From NCBI RefSeq assembly GCF_000308815.1, contig NZ_BAFX01000024.1, forward strand, positions 1 to 64,000: 64,000 nt of DNA. Reading direction: 5' to 3'. Shown piece after piece: positions 1 through 8,784 of this stretch. The stretch comes from Nocardia concava NBRC 100430 (lineage in GTDB: Bacteria > Actinomycetota > Actinomycetes > Mycobacteriales > Mycobacteriaceae). A model generated the notes under the pieces. It did not search any database. It was not told where the DNA came from and worked only from the letters and a program-made list of their open reading frames with translations. Position 1 is the first letter of the stretch. Every line of letters begins with the position of its first letter. A program made the translations under genes and the position numbers.

Positions 1-488
1 GGCTCATCCTGGATGTCGAGACCAAGAACTCGATCTCCGCGCGGGATGCGCTGGCGTCGGCGGGCAAGACCCTGGTCGAGCTGTTCGGTCTCGCGCGCGA
101 GCTGAACGTCGAGGCCGAGGGCATCGAGATCGGCCCCTCGCCGGCCGAAGCGGACCACATCGCTTCGTTCGGTCTGCCGATCGAGGACCTGGATCTCACC
201 GTGCGGTCGTACAACTGCCTCAAGCGTGAAGGCGTGCACACCGTCGGCGAGCTGGTCGCCCGCACCGAGTCGGACCTGCTGGATATCCGCAACTTCGGTC
301 AGAAGTCCATCGACGAGGTCAAGGTCAAGCTGCACTCGCTCGGCCTGTCCCTCAAGGATTCTCCGGCTTCCTTCGATCCGTCCTCCGTCGTCGGCTACGA
401 CGCCGCGAGCGGCACCTGGAGCGACAGCGGTTCGTTCAGCGACACCGACAGCGGCGAGCAGGACTACGCCGAGACCGAACAGCTTTAG
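1..488 (+). CDS. rpoA: RNA polymerase alpha subunit, C-terminal part
   Basis: This is the 3' part of rpoA; the first complete codon is at base 3 and the start lies outside the window. The visible 161 residues cover the end of the N-terminal assembly domain, the linker and the alpha-CTD. The CTD helix-hairpin-helix region is clear ([19 protein letters not shown], then [16 protein letters not shown]), the part that contacts UP elements and activators. The protein ends in an acidic Ser/Asp-rich tail typical of actinobacterial RpoA. rplQ follows 53 bp downstream in the same direction, the usual end of the alpha operon. Confidence 0.98.
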   Translation, partial: LILDVETKNSISARDALASAGKTLVELFGLARELNVEAEGIEIGPSPAEADHIASFGLPIEDLDLTVRSYNCLKREGVHTVGELVARTESDLLDIRNFGQKSIDEVKVKLHSLGLSLKDSPASFDPSSVVGYDAASGTWSDSGSFSDTDSGEQDYAETEQL

Positions 489-541
489 GTCATTCGGGGT
501 GTAGCGCCCCGAATCGGCCTTCAACACAGGAGATTCAAACA

Positions 542-1045
542 ATGCCCAAGCCCAAGAAGGGTGCCCGCTTCGGCGGGACGGCGTCGCACCAGAAGGCGAT
601 CTTCGCCAACCTGGCGACGGCGCTCTTCGAGCACGGTCGCATCACGACCACCGAGGCCAAGGCCAAGGCGCTGCGCCCCTACGCCGAGAAGCTTGTCACC
701 AAGGCGAAGGGCGGCACCCTTGCCGACCGTCGCGAGGTCATGAAGGTGATCCGCTCCAAGGACGTCGTGCACGCCCTGTTCGCGGAGATCGGTCCCTCGT
801 TCGAGGGTCGTGAGGGTGGCTACACCCGCATCATCAAGACCATCCCCCGCAAGGGCGACAACGCTCCGATGGCGATCATCGAGCTGGTCCGCGAGAAGAC
901 CGTGACCAACGAGGCCGATCGTGCCCGTCGCGTCGCGGCTTCGCAGAAGGCCACCGAGGCCCCGGCCGAAGAGGCCAAGGTCGAGGATGCCGCCACCGAG
1001 GCTCCGGCCGACGAGGCTGCCACCGAGGCCAAGGACGCGGAGTAA
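542..1045 (+). CDS. rplQ: 50S ribosomal protein L17
   Basis: 167 residues. The first ~115 are the conserved L17 core ([20 protein letters not shown], later [19 protein letters not shown]), a large-subunit protein near the exit tunnel. Residues ~120-167 are an Ala/Glu-rich low-complexity extension, common in actinobacterial L17. ATG is preceded by an AGGAG-type ribosome site (caggagattcaaac). It is the last gene of the rpoA operon: a strong hairpin terminator lies ~40 bp beyond the stop. Confidence 0.98.
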   Translation: MPKPKKGARFGGTASHQKAIFANLATALFEHGRITTTEAKAKALRPYAEKLVTKAKGGTLADRREVMKVIRSKDVVHALFAEIGPSFEGREGGYTRIIKTIPRKGDNAPMAIIELVREKTVTNEADRARRVAASQKATEAPAEEAKVEDAATEAPADEAATEAKDAE

Positions 1046-1086
1046 TACTCCAGTCCTTCGGACTCAACGTGGAGATTCCATGAGTG

Positions 1087-1116
1087 AGCCCGCCGTCCCC
1101 TCCGGGTCGGCGGGCT
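1087..1116 (+). terminator. Terminator of the rpoA-rplQ operon
   Basis: Perfect 8-bp stem AGCCCGCC / GGCGGGCT with a 14-nt loop, followed by TTCT. It sits between the rplQ stop and truA. It also argues against starting truA at the ATG at 1080, which would put the hairpin inside the coding sequence. Confidence 0.8.
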
Positions 1117-1142
1117 TTCTCCATGTTAACCAGGAGATCGCT

Positions 1143-1994
1143 GTGACCGTGGAGGATCAGACGCCCGAACCGGTTTCGATTCGGGTACGGCTGGACATCA
1201 GCTACGACGGCACCGATTTCACCGGCTGGGCGCGCCAGCCCGGCCTGCGCACCGTGCAGGGCGTGCTGGAGGAGGCGCTGAGCAAGGTGCAGCGCGAGCC
1301 GATCCAGCTGACCGTGGCCGGGCGCACCGACGCCGGGGTGCACGCGGAAGGGCAAGTCGCGCACTTCGATACGCACACCGAGGTGGACGGGCCGAAGCTG
1401 GTGCACCGGCTGGCGCGGTTCCTGCCCAAGGACGTTCGCGTCAAGGACGTGCGCCTCGCGCCGCCCGAATTCGACGCGCGGTTCTCGGCGATTCGCCGCC
1501 ACTACGCGTACCGGCTCACCACGGCCCCTTACGGCGCGGAACCCTTGCAGGCCCGCGGCGTTGTGCCCGTGCGATCCGGGCTGGATGTCGAGGCCATGCG
1601 CGAAGCCTCCCGAAACCTGTTGGGACTGCACGACTTCGCGGCCTTCTGCCGCCGCCGCGAGGGCGCGACCACCATTCGTGAACTGCAGCGCTTCGATTGG
1701 GTGCAGGACGGCGATCTGCTCACCGCCTACGTCAGCGCCGACGCCTTCTGCTGGTCCATGGTCCGCAGCCTGGTGGGCGGCATCCTGGCCGTCGGCGAGG
1801 GCCGCCGCACCCCCGCCTGGATCGCCGGTTTGCTGAACGAACGCGAGCGTTCCAGCTCGGTGACAGTGGCTCCGGCGCACGGGCTTTCGCTCATCGCCGT
1901 CGACTATCCCGCCGACGCCGACCTGGCCGCCCGCAATGCCGAGACCCGCGAGGTTCGCACCGTGCCGGGGCGCGAAGACTGTTGCGGCGGTTGA
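1143..1994 (+). CDS. truA: tRNA pseudouridine(38-40) synthase TruA
   Basis: 283 residues from the GTG at 1143. TruA isomerises U38-U40 in the anticodon stem-loop. The catalytic aspartate is D63 in [17 protein letters not shown], and [16 protein letters not shown] at the N-terminus is the family opening motif. The GTG start is preferred because CAGGAG lies six bases upstream and the rplQ terminator lies between it and the alternative ATG at 1080. The position after rplQ matches the mycobacterial order. Confidence 0.95.
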   Translation: MTVEDQTPEPVSIRVRLDISYDGTDFTGWARQPGLRTVQGVLEEALSKVQREPIQLTVAGRTDAGVHAEGQVAHFDTHTEVDGPKLVHRLARFLPKDVRVKDVRLAPPEFDARFSAIRRHYAYRLTTAPYGAEPLQARGVVPVRSGLDVEAMREASRNLLGLHDFAAFCRRREGATTIRELQRFDWVQDGDLLTAYVSADAFCWSMVRSLVGGILAVGEGRRTPAWIAGLLNERERSSSVTVAPAHGLSLIAVDYPADADLAARNAETREVRTVPGREDCCGG

Positions 1995-2007
1995 TCGTTC
2001 ACGTTCG

Positions 2008-2979
2008 ATGAGTTCGGGGATCGACCCCGCGCCCGAGGTGCGCCGGGTGGAGTTGCGGTCGAGCGCGGAGCTGCCGCGGGAAGAGGCCTTCGAGCGGTGG
2101 GAGGCCGGGATGATCGAGACCTACTTCCCGCTGGCCGTCGCGCCGCTGCCCGCGCCGGACTTCCACGGGCGGATCACCCACGCGCGATACGGGGACGTGG
2201 ACGTGACCGGGATCGGATCCGCGCCGCAGCAGGTGCGATTGACCGATCAGCTGATCGCCGACGCCGACGACGAATACCTGCTCGCGAGCATCTGCGTGCG
2301 CGGGCGGGGGCGGCTGCACCTGGGCGACCGGACCGCCGAGATCCGGCCCGGTGAGATGGTCTTCTTCGGCAGCGGCCGGAAACTGTTGTGGGAGTTCGAC
2401 GCCGCCTGGGAGAAGACGGTCCTGCAGGTGCCCCTGGCCAGCCTGCGCGACCGCACCGGCCTCACCGTCGAGGATGTGCCGCTGGCGGTGACCGTTCCCA
2501 ACCACGGCGCGGCCGCGGTGGTCTCCCGGTTCTTCCGTGAACTGGCCGGGCTGCAGGACCACTCGCCGACGGACGCGGCACTGCTCGGCGGACCCGCTCT
2601 CGATCTGCTCGGTTCCGCCGTCATGCTGGCGACCGGCCACCGCCCCGCCCCTCGATCCGCCGACGCCCTGGTCCGCGAGCGAGTGCTGACCTTCATGCGC
2701 GACCACCGCACCGACCCGGCCCTATCCGTGGATCGAATAGCCCAGGGCTGCATGATTTCCCGCCGCGCCCTCTACCGCGTCTTCGACGAACTCCCCGACG
2801 GCCCCGCCGCCGCCTTGCGCCGCATGCGCGTAGACCGCGCCCGCGACCTCCTGCTCCACACCGCCCTCCCGATCTCATCCATCGTGACCGCCTCCGGCTT
2901 CACCAGCGAGCGCCAGTTCTACCGCGCCTTCCGCACCGAAACGAACACCACCCCCGCCGCCTTCCGCGCCGCCAACTGA
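2008..2979 (+). CDS. AraC-family transcriptional regulator (paralogue 1)
   Basis: 323 residues. Residues ~15-190 form a cupin-like AraC_binding_2-type sensor domain (AFERWEAGMIETYFPLAV opening; a GRGRLHLGDRTAEIRPGEM strand pattern). Residues ~225-320 are the double helix-turn-helix (DPALSVDRIAQGCMISRRAL, then ASGFTSERQFYRAF). It begins 13 bp after truA with no clear ribosome site, so it may be co-transcribed or start elsewhere. It is the first of four paralogues within 7 kb and is not adjacent to a nitrilase gene. The ligand is unknown. Codon use and GC resemble the neighbours. Confidence 0.9.
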   Translation: MSSGIDPAPEVRRVELRSSAELPREEAFERWEAGMIETYFPLAVAPLPAPDFHGRITHARYGDVDVTGIGSAPQQVRLTDQLIADADDEYLLASICVRGRGRLHLGDRTAEIRPGEMVFFGSGRKLLWEFDAAWEKTVLQVPLASLRDRTGLTVEDVPLAVTVPNHGAAAVVSRFFRELAGLQDHSPTDAALLGGPALDLLGSAVMLATGHRPAPRSADALVRERVLTFMRDHRTDPALSVDRIAQGCMISRRALYRVFDELPDGPAAALRRMRVDRARDLLLHTALPISSIVTASGFTSERQFYRAFRTETNTTPAAFRAAN

Positions 2980-3094
2980 CCCGAATCCCGCGCGTTGATC
3001 AGCAGCCTGAAACCCGCAGTGCCACAGACCCTCCGCCGCTGCCGCAGCCGCCGCACTGGTGGCGAGCTGCCGAGCGTCTGGTCGAAAGCTCCAT

Positions 3095-3169
3095 CGTCAT
3101 TCCGGCGTGCTTTTGGCCGGAATCCGCCTCGGACAGCGAGATCCCGGCCAAAAGCACGCCGGGATGACG
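3095..3169. repeat. Dispersed palindromic element, copy 1
   Basis: An imperfect inverted repeat of about 75 bp. The left arm begins CGTCATTCCGGCGTGC and continues TTTTGGCCGGAATCC. The right arm is its complement, GATCCCGGCCAAAAGCACG followed by CCGGGATGACG. Related copies lie at 16515, 30252, 40628 and 58186. It could form a long RNA hairpin. No coding capacity or transposase is associated. Confidence 0.9.
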
Positions 3170-3271
3170 GGTTGGACCCACGCCGGGATGACGGGTTGAC
3201 CCACGCCGGGATGACGGGTTGGACCCACGCCGGGATGACGGGTCGGACCCACATCGGGATGACGGGTCGGA
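3155..3271 (+). repeat. Tandem amplification of the palindrome's right arm
   Basis: Five head-to-tail versions of the right-arm end. The first belongs to the palindrome; the next four run 3177-3199 (23 bp), 3200-3223, 3224-3247 and 3248-3271 (24 bp each). The core CCCACGCCGGGATGACGGGT is nearly invariant; the last unit has ACATCGGG in place of ACGCCGGG. Spacing is too short and units too contiguous for CRISPR. Confidence 0.9.
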
Positions 3272-3496
3272 CTTCTGTGAGGCATCGAATCCCCGCTGGC
3301 AGCTGCGGCATTCGCCGGGGTGCGAAGTTTCGGACGCATCGGCGGCGTGTGAGCCTGCGTTGCGCGATTCGAAGTCATGAAAAGCCCTGCTCTTGGGGGC
3401 GGTCTGAAGCCTGATGCCGACGAACGAATGCGCGACGGGGGGTGCGAAGTTCGGCGGCCTGATGCGGAAGGCCGGACGGCGGCGGACAGTTCGTGC

Positions 3497-4339
3497 ATGG
3501 GCAAAGTGAAGCGCGGCCGTGGTCGCCGCAAGCAGAAGGTTGGACGGGTCGGTGGGCGGGCTGCGGCCGGGTGGGGAGGGCGGCGGGAACCGTGTGACTG
3601 TCCGGGGTGCCGTGGTGCGGAAACCGAAGCGCGTGCGCCGGCGGAGAAGGCGCTCACACTGGCGTCGAAATTCGAGGACGATGTGGACCTCTTCGAGGTC
3701 GAGTTCTTGATCGCCGAGCTCTTGGCGCCATGGCCGGTCGAGGACTACGGCCTGGTGGAGTTGTTCGGTGGATGGGTCGTGGTGCTGCTCGAGGCCAGGG
3801 CTACGTCGACGGCGCTGGGCATGCTGCGTGGGATCGCCTGGCTCACGGTGGGGGAATTGTCCTGCGCCGCAGGGCTGGCGGCGGATCGGGTGGAAGCCCT
3901 GGGGGTGATTCCGCCACCGTGGGTCGCGCGGCTCGGGTGTATTCGAGCCCGCGAGTTCACGCGGGTCCGATCCGGGGATGACGAGGTACTCACCGGCAGT
4001 TTCGAGCGAGCGGGCGAGATCCACGCGTTCCAGGTCTGTCTGGATCACCTCGACGCGGGTGACGTCTACCGCATGCTGCTGCTGGCGGGTGACGAGTTGG
4101 CCGTGGAGCGGCAACGGTTGGGGAAGGGCGTGTCGGGCACGGTGGAGCATCTGCCGCTGCCCGAGTTTCGGCACTCGATCGAATCGGCGTTGGACGTTCG
4201 GGCGCGGCGCGATCGGGTGGATCTGCGCCGGGGCGTGGTCCGGTATTCCGATCCGGATGACGAGCCCGTGCCCTACGTGCTTGCGGCGATGGTGTTGCGT
4301 GCGCATTTGCGGGCCGCGGAGGTGGTTTCGCAGGGGTGA
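3497..4339 (+). CDS. Hypothetical protein with CDCPGC motif
   Basis: 280 residues from ATG 3497; an in-frame ATG at 3377 would add 40 residues and neither start has a clear ribosome site. The first ~55 residues are basic and Gly/Arg-rich and end in a CDCPGC cysteine cluster that could bind zinc. The rest is a helical, Leu/Ala/Glu-rich region (EFLIAELLAPWPVEDYGLVE). There is no signal peptide or membrane segment. I do not recognise the family. Its position among the AraC regulators gives no functional clue. Confidence 0.6.
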   Translation: MGKVKRGRGRRKQKVGRVGGRAAAGWGGRREPCDCPGCRGAETEARAPAEKALTLASKFEDDVDLFEVEFLIAELLAPWPVEDYGLVELFGGWVVVLLEARATSTALGMLRGIAWLTVGELSCAAGLAADRVEALGVIPPPWVARLGCIRAREFTRVRSGDDEVLTGSFERAGEIHAFQVCLDHLDAGDVYRMLLLAGDELAVERQRLGKGVSGTVEHLPLPEFRHSIESALDVRARRDRVDLRRGVVRYSDPDDEPVPYVLAAMVLRAHLRAAEVVSQG

Positions 4340-4494
4340 TTGCGGATGGCTTCGTCAAATGAAAGGGCAAGTCCTGTTTGAGGATTCATTGCGCAACTTG
4401 CGGGCAATGGGTTAATTCGGGCGCGGGGGTGAAAGTTGGATGTTGTTAAGGGAATTGGGGGGTTGGGGTGGGGGTGGGGTGCGAGAATCGGGCG

Positions 4495-5460
4495 ATGAGG
4501 GGCGGCGTTGAGCCTGCGGTGGTGGAGGTTCGTTCCATGCCGGAGGTTTCGCAGCAGGAGACGTTCGAGGAATGGGAAGCCGTGGTTGCCGCGGCCTACG
4601 TTCCGCTGGTGGTCACTCCGGTGCGGTCGGGGGAGTTCCGGGCACGAATAGTGCAGTCCCGGTTCGACGGGATCGATGTGTCGATGGTGACCGCCAGCGG
4701 CCAGCACCTGAGCCGGATTCCGCGGCTGATCAACGAGCCCGAGGAACCGATCCTGTTCGCCAGCGTGACCACCCACGGGCACGGCTGGCTGGAACAGGAC
4801 GGGCGGGTGGGCGAACTGGCCGACGGCGGACTCACCCTGCACGTCAGTTCCCGGCCCTTCAGCGCGCATTTCGAGCAGTCCTGGGGTGTCGTCGCGGTGC
4901 AGGTGCCACTGGCGCAGGTGGTGGGCGCGTCGGGCGTCTCGGCGGACCGTATGCCGACGGCGGTGCGGTTTCCGCCGGAGGGCGCCGCCGGAATCGTCGG
5001 GCGCTTCTTCTGCGGGCTGGCGCAATTGCAGTACACCGCACCGGATCAGGCGGCGGAACTGGCCAAACACGGTACGGGCCTGCTGGCCTCGGTGGTGCAG
5101 CTGGCGGCCGGCGACCTGCCGCGCGAGGAGCCCGCGCACGCGCTGGCCAAACAGCGGGCGCTCGGTTTCATCCAGAGTCATTACGCCGACCCGGAACTCA
5201 CCATCGATCAGGTGGCCTCCGCCTGCTCGGTCTCCCGCCGCACCCTCTACCGCCTGTTCGAGCACGGCGAGGACGGCGTGGCGGCCATGCTGCGGCGGAT
5301 GCGGGTGGAGCGGGCGCTCGCGCTGATCCGTACCGACCCCACCCGACCGCTGTTGTCGGTGGCGCGGGCGGCCGGGTTCGTGTCGGAGCGGCAGTTCTAT
5401 CGGGCCTTCAAGCGCGAAACCGGTATGACCCCTGGCGAATTCCGCACCCATCATGCCTGA
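4495..5460 (+). CDS. AraC-family transcriptional regulator (paralogue 2)
   Basis: 321 residues. It has the same two-domain plan as its neighbours: an N-terminal AraC_binding_2-like sensor (TFEEWEAVVAAAYVPLVV, HGHGWLEQDGRVGEL, then VVAVQVPLAQVV) and a C-terminal AraC DNA-binding domain (DPELTIDQVASACSVSRRTL, AGFVSERQFYRAFKRETG). ATG 4495 is chosen because the sensor homology begins ~20 residues later; an in-frame ATG at 4468 is possible. It stands alone, with no nitrilase immediately downstream. Confidence 0.9.
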   Translation: MRGGVEPAVVEVRSMPEVSQQETFEEWEAVVAAAYVPLVVTPVRSGEFRARIVQSRFDGIDVSMVTASGQHLSRIPRLINEPEEPILFASVTTHGHGWLEQDGRVGELADGGLTLHVSSRPFSAHFEQSWGVVAVQVPLAQVVGASGVSADRMPTAVRFPPEGAAGIVGRFFCGLAQLQYTAPDQAAELAKHGTGLLASVVQLAAGDLPREEPAHALAKQRALGFIQSHYADPELTIDQVASACSVSRRTLYRLFEHGEDGVAAMLRRMRVERALALIRTDPTRPLLSVARAAGFVSERQFYRAFKRETGMTPGEFRTHHA

Positions 5461-5489
5461 TCAGGAGGTGAAACGAGGGTGACGTGAAC

Positions 5490-5505
5490 TGGCAGTGATC
5501 TGGCA
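5490..5505 (+). promoter_or_regulatory. Candidate AraC operator half-sites upstream of paralogue 3
   Basis: Direct repeat TGGCA-N6-TGGCA, 11 bp start to start, i.e. one helical turn, the spacing expected of AraC-family half-sites. It lies ~190 bp before the next regulator. Similar GGCA(C) repeats precede the other genes of the cluster. Confidence 0.35.
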
Positions 5506-5690
5506 CGGGCGGACAGTCACAGAACGGTCGAAGATCGCAATACTGGACATCGCGCCGCCCGGTCGCCGCCTTGAGCCGCCGGCGACCGGGCAGGCGGCCT
5601 CATGAAAATCCGGTCCAGTTGGTCTGTTTCGTCGCATCGGTCGCTTTCATTCGCAATCTGTCGAAGGCCCGGTAGTGGAATGATGTCGGA

Positions 5691-6671
5691 GTGGGTACCG
5701 CTTCCACTGCCAGCGCCGAGGTCTCGACGACCCCCGAGGTTTCCGCGCGGCAGGCATTCGAACAGTGGGAGGCGATCGTTGCCGACGCCGTACTGCCATC
5801 GATCATCGAACCGCTGGGCAAGGGGCCTTGGCACGGCAAGGTCCGCTACACCCAGTTCGATCGGTCCAGCCTCGCCCTGATGACCTCCAGCGCCCAGCGC
5901 GTGGTCCGCACCAGGCGGCAGCTCGAACAGGCCAGCGCCGACTTCCTCCTGGTGAACATTGTTGTCGAGGGCGCGAACTGGACCGAGCAGAACGGCCGGA
6001 TCACCGAGGGCGGGGCCGGGACCATCGCCTTCTACGACAGCGCCCGCCCGATCGAGAGCCGCACCACCGAGAACGCGGTGTCCACCATCGTGCGCACCCC
6101 CATGTCCGCGGTGCTCGAGCACGCCGGGCTGGCGCGCGACGAGCTACCCATCGCCAAGGCCCTGCCGACCACCGGCGCCATGGGCGTGGTGGCCGACTTC
6201 TTCCGGGGCATGGCGGTGCTGCCGGTCAATGAAACCGACCGTGCGGCAAGCCTGCTGGAGTCGCAGGTCACCTCCATGCTCTCCTCGGCGGTCCTGCTGG
6301 CCACCGGGCACAGCTCGCCGGCCCCGGCCGATTCGCTCTACACCCGCCAGCAGGTGCTGTCGGTGCTGCGCCGGCGCTACACCGATCCGGACCTCACCGT
6401 GGACGAGGTGGCGCACGCCTGCCTGATGTCGCGGCGCACCCTCTACCGGGTGTGCGAGGACATCGGCGGCCCGGCCGCGCTGGTGCGCCGGATGCGGGTC
6501 GAGCATGCCCGGAGATTGCTACGCGCCGAACCGAATCGGCCACTCTCGGCGATTGCCGCGGCCTCCGGATTCGCCACCGATCGGCATTTCTACCGGGCAT
6601 TTCGCCAGGAAACCGGGGAGACGCCCGGTCAATTCCGGTCCCGCCTGGACGCAGGCACACGCGGTCGGTAG
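5691..6671 (+). CDS. AraC-family regulator (paralogue 3), paired with nitrilase-like gene
   Basis: 326 residues from a GTG. The sensor domain (AFEQWEAIVADAVLPSIIE onward) is the most divergent of the four. The AraC HTH pair is intact (DPDLTVDEVAHACLMSRRTL and ASGFATDRHFYRAFRQETG). The nitrilase-like gene begins 83 bp downstream on the same strand. This AraC-nitrilase order is repeated by paralogue 4 and its partner, indicating a duplicated module. It probably controls its partner gene and/or itself; the effector is unknown. Confidence 0.9.
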   Translation: MGTASTASAEVSTTPEVSARQAFEQWEAIVADAVLPSIIEPLGKGPWHGKVRYTQFDRSSLALMTSSAQRVVRTRRQLEQASADFLLVNIVVEGANWTEQNGRITEGGAGTIAFYDSARPIESRTTENAVSTIVRTPMSAVLEHAGLARDELPIAKALPTTGAMGVVADFFRGMAVLPVNETDRAASLLESQVTSMLSSAVLLATGHSSPAPADSLYTRQQVLSVLRRRYTDPDLTVDEVAHACLMSRRTLYRVCEDIGGPAALVRRMRVEHARRLLRAEPNRPLSAIAAASGFATDRHFYRAFRQETGETPGQFRSRLDAGTRGR

Positions 6672-6673
6672 CT

Positions 6674-6702
6674 CGGCACGGTATGTCGCTGAAAGCGGCA
6701 CG
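6674..6702 (+). promoter_or_regulatory. Candidate operator: direct repeat of CGGCACG
   Basis: CGGCACG occurs at 6674-6680 and 6696-6702, 22 bp (two helical turns) apart, in the gap between AraC paralogue 3 and the first nitrilase-like gene. Confidence 0.35.
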
Positions 6703-6754
6703 CGTTCGGCGAAGGGTGATTGCACAGATCATCCGATCCGTCGAAGGAGCCGAG

Positions 6755-7609
6755 GTGCCGACGAAGGTGCGAGTCGCGGCCGTCCAAGCCGAGCCGCGAT
6801 GGCTGGATCTGTGTGCCGGTGTCCAGCAGGCCATCGAATTGATCGAGGACGCGGCCGCGGGCGGTGCCCAGCTGGTGGCGTTCCCCGAGACGTTCCTGCC
6901 CGGCTACCCGTGGTGGCTGTGGCTGGATTCGGTGAGCTGGGGTCAGGGCTTCTTCGCGCGCTACCGCACCAACTCGATGACGGTGGGCCGCACCGAGTTC
7001 CGTCGCCTCGCCGATGCCGCGCGGCGGCATCGCATCCATGTGCTGCTCGGCTTCAGCGAACGCTGTGGCAGCGCGCTCTACATGTCGCAGTGCCTCATCG
7101 ACGATCGAGGGGTGCTGCTCGGAGTCCGTCGCAAGCCCGAGCTGACGCCGCTGGAGCACAAGATCTTCCGCAGCGGCGAGCCCGGCGAGTCGCAGGTCTT
7201 CCGTACCGGCATCGGCCGCATCGCGGTGCAGGGCGGCTCCGAGCAGTTGCATCTCCCGGCACGGCGCGAGTTGGAACGCACCGGGGCGCAGATCCATGTG
7301 GTGTCCTGGCCCGGCTTCATCGTGGCGCGAGACGTGGATTGGGGTGTGCGCGTGAACAATGCGGCCACGCTCTGGTACGCGGTGGTCGGGCAGCTGAACG
7401 TGATCGCGGCGTGCTCGGTGATGGATGTGGCGGGCAGTGAGAGCCGCCGCGGCTCGGAGCCGGCCAAGCAGCTGGTGCGCGGGCCGGGCGGGCATGCGCG
7501 CATCTTCGCGCCCGGCGGGGAGGAGCTGGCCTTGCCGCTGAGTGGGCACGAACAGGGTTTGCTGTACGCCGATCTGGAGCTGGACCTGAGTTTCGAGTCC
7601 GCCGCATAG
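6755..7609 (+). CDS. Nitrilase-superfamily protein lacking the catalytic Cys (paralogue 1)
   Basis: 284 residues from GTG 6755, with AGGAG five bases upstream; an in-frame ATG at 6683 is less likely because homology begins at VRVAAVQAEP. The fold is that of carbon-nitrogen hydrolases, closest to true nitrilases: AFPETFLPGYPWW carries Glu45 and VRRKPELTPLEHKIF carries Lys127. The nucleophile elbow, normally like GRLGALNCWEH, reads GRIAVQGGSEQ, so the Cys position is Gly161, with the following Glu163 kept. Nitrile or amide hydrolysis by the usual thioester route is therefore not expected. It is shorter than typical nitrilases (~340-380) and ends soon after the last core strand. It follows AraC paralogue 3. 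Confidence 0.85.
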   Translation: MPTKVRVAAVQAEPRWLDLCAGVQQAIELIEDAAAGGAQLVAFPETFLPGYPWWLWLDSVSWGQGFFARYRTNSMTVGRTEFRRLADAARRHRIHVLLGFSERCGSALYMSQCLIDDRGVLLGVRRKPELTPLEHKIFRSGEPGESQVFRTGIGRIAVQGGSEQLHLPARRELERTGAQIHVVSWPGFIVARDVDWGVRVNNAATLWYAVVGQLNVIAACSVMDVAGSESRRGSEPAKQLVRGPGGHARIFAPGGEELALPLSGHEQGLLYADLELDLSFESAA

Positions 7610-7610
7610 C

Positions 7611-7640
7611 GGAAGTGCCGGTAGCTACGGAGGAAGTGCC
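7611..7640 (+). promoter_or_regulatory. Candidate operator: direct repeat of GGAAGTGCC
   Basis: GGAAGTGCC at 7611-7619 and again at 7632-7640, 21 bp apart. GTGCC is the complement of the GGCAC core seen upstream of the other module. It lies ~100 bp before AraC paralogue 4. Confidence 0.35.
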
Positions 7641-7742
7641 CGATACCTAATTCGGTGCATTGGCCCCATATCCCGCGATCTGACACACTCTCCCGAGTAT
7701 TCGGCCGTACATGGGCCGACCTTTGGCATCGAGGGACGGGGA

Positions 7743-8705
7743 GTGGAAGCGTCAGAAGCGGTCAATCGGATCGAGGTGAGGTCCGGACCGGAGCAATCGG
7801 CGGCCGAGGCTTTCGAGCGCTGGGAAGCGCATGTGAGCGAGGCGTATGTGCCATTGGCGGTTTCACCAAAACCGACCGATCGTTTTGTTGGGCATATCGA
7901 AGCCGCGCGATATGGCGAGCTCGATCTGACCGTTGTCGGATCGTCCACCCAGTTCATCCGGCGCACGGATCGGCTGATAGCGCGCACGAATGACGAGTAC
8001 CTCATCGCGAGTATTCCGCTTTCCGGACACGGATTACTGCGACAGGACGGCCGGGTGGCCGAGGTGCATCCGGGTTCGATCGTGTTCTACGACACCACGC
8101 GGCCCTATCAGTGGGATCTGCACAACGACTGGGAGCAGGTCGTGGTGCAGGTGCCGCTGAGCCGGTTGCGCGAGCACTACGGCATAGCCGATCCCGAAGT
8201 TCCCACGGCCACCGTCTTTTCCAGTGGGACCGCGCCGGGAATCGTGGCGCAATTCTTCCGGGGCGTCGCGGGATTGCAGCGCACCGATCCGGCCGCCGCC
8301 ACCCTGCTGGCCGAGCCGGGAATGGATCTGCTGGCGGCCGCGGTCGTCGCCGCGGCGGGGCGCACCCCGCACGATCAGTCCGCGGATGCGTTGAACCGGC
8401 AACGAGTGCTTACTTTCATGCGCGCCAACTGTTCCGATCCCGATCTCGGAGTCGATCGAATCGCCGAAGGCTGCCGCATGTCGCGGCGTACTCTCTATCG
8501 GGTGTTCAGCGAGTTCGAGGGCGGGCCCGGAACTGTGCTGCGGCGCATGCGAATCGAACGTGCTTGCGATCTTCTCCGGAATGCGCCACAGTTGCCGCTA
8601 TCGGCTGTGGCGAAAGCATCGGGATTCCTCACGGAGCGTAGTTTCTACCGAAGCTTCCGTTTGGAAATGGGAACGACTCCCGGGGCTTTTCGCGCCTTGG
8701 CATGA
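7743..8705 (+). CDS. AraC-family regulator (paralogue 4), paired with second nitrilase-like gene
   Basis: 320 residues from a GTG. The N-terminal AraC_binding_2-like sensor (AFERWEAHVSEAYVPLAV, SGHGLLRQDGRVAEVHPGS, EQVVVQVPLSRLREHYG) is close to paralogue 1. The C-terminal AraC DNA-binding domain is intact (DPDLGVDRIAEGCRMSRRTL, ASGFLTERSFYRSF). The second nitrilase-like gene starts 79 bp downstream, reproducing the spacing of the first module. The upstream gap carries a GGAAGTGCC direct repeat that may be its operator. Confidence 0.9.
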   Translation: MEASEAVNRIEVRSGPEQSAAEAFERWEAHVSEAYVPLAVSPKPTDRFVGHIEAARYGELDLTVVGSSTQFIRRTDRLIARTNDEYLIASIPLSGHGLLRQDGRVAEVHPGSIVFYDTTRPYQWDLHNDWEQVVVQVPLSRLREHYGIADPEVPTATVFSSGTAPGIVAQFFRGVAGLQRTDPAAATLLAEPGMDLLAAAVVAAAGRTPHDQSADALNRQRVLTFMRANCSDPDLGVDRIAEGCRMSRRTLYRVFSEFEGGPGTVLRRMRIERACDLLRNAPQLPLSAVAKASGFLTERSFYRSFRLEMGTTPGAFRALA

Positions 8706-8752
8706 TCAGTCGGTCTTTAGGCACCCGTCGCCATTGTTTGGCCCGAAACTCT

Positions 8753-8771
8753 TGGCAAGCATCACGTGCCA
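8753..8771 (+). promoter_or_regulatory. Candidate operator: TGGCA-N9-TGCCA
   Basis: Inverted repeat TGGCA / TGCCA with a 9-bp spacer, ending 13 bp before the second nitrilase-like gene. It shares the GGCA core with the repeats in the preceding gaps, but is inverted rather than direct. Confidence 0.3.
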
Positions 8772-8784
8772 TGAGGGAAAAGCG

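Larger units (their letters stand above)
2980..3496. other. Repeat-rich intergenic region
   Basis: About 500 bases without a convincing gene if the next CDS starts at 3497. It holds one full copy of the dispersed palindromic element, four further tandem copies of its right arm, and ~220 bp of unremarkable sequence. Open frames through it on both strands are translations of the repeat. Confidence 0.7.

Noticed and set aside
3155..3271. CRISPR array
   Set aside because: Contiguous 23-24 bp units without unique spacers, clearly derived from the adjacent palindrome; no cas genes.
2995..3311. Short ORFs containing repeated GMTGWTHA or RHPGVGPT units
   Set aside because: They are translations of the repeat in all frames and strands, with no start signals.
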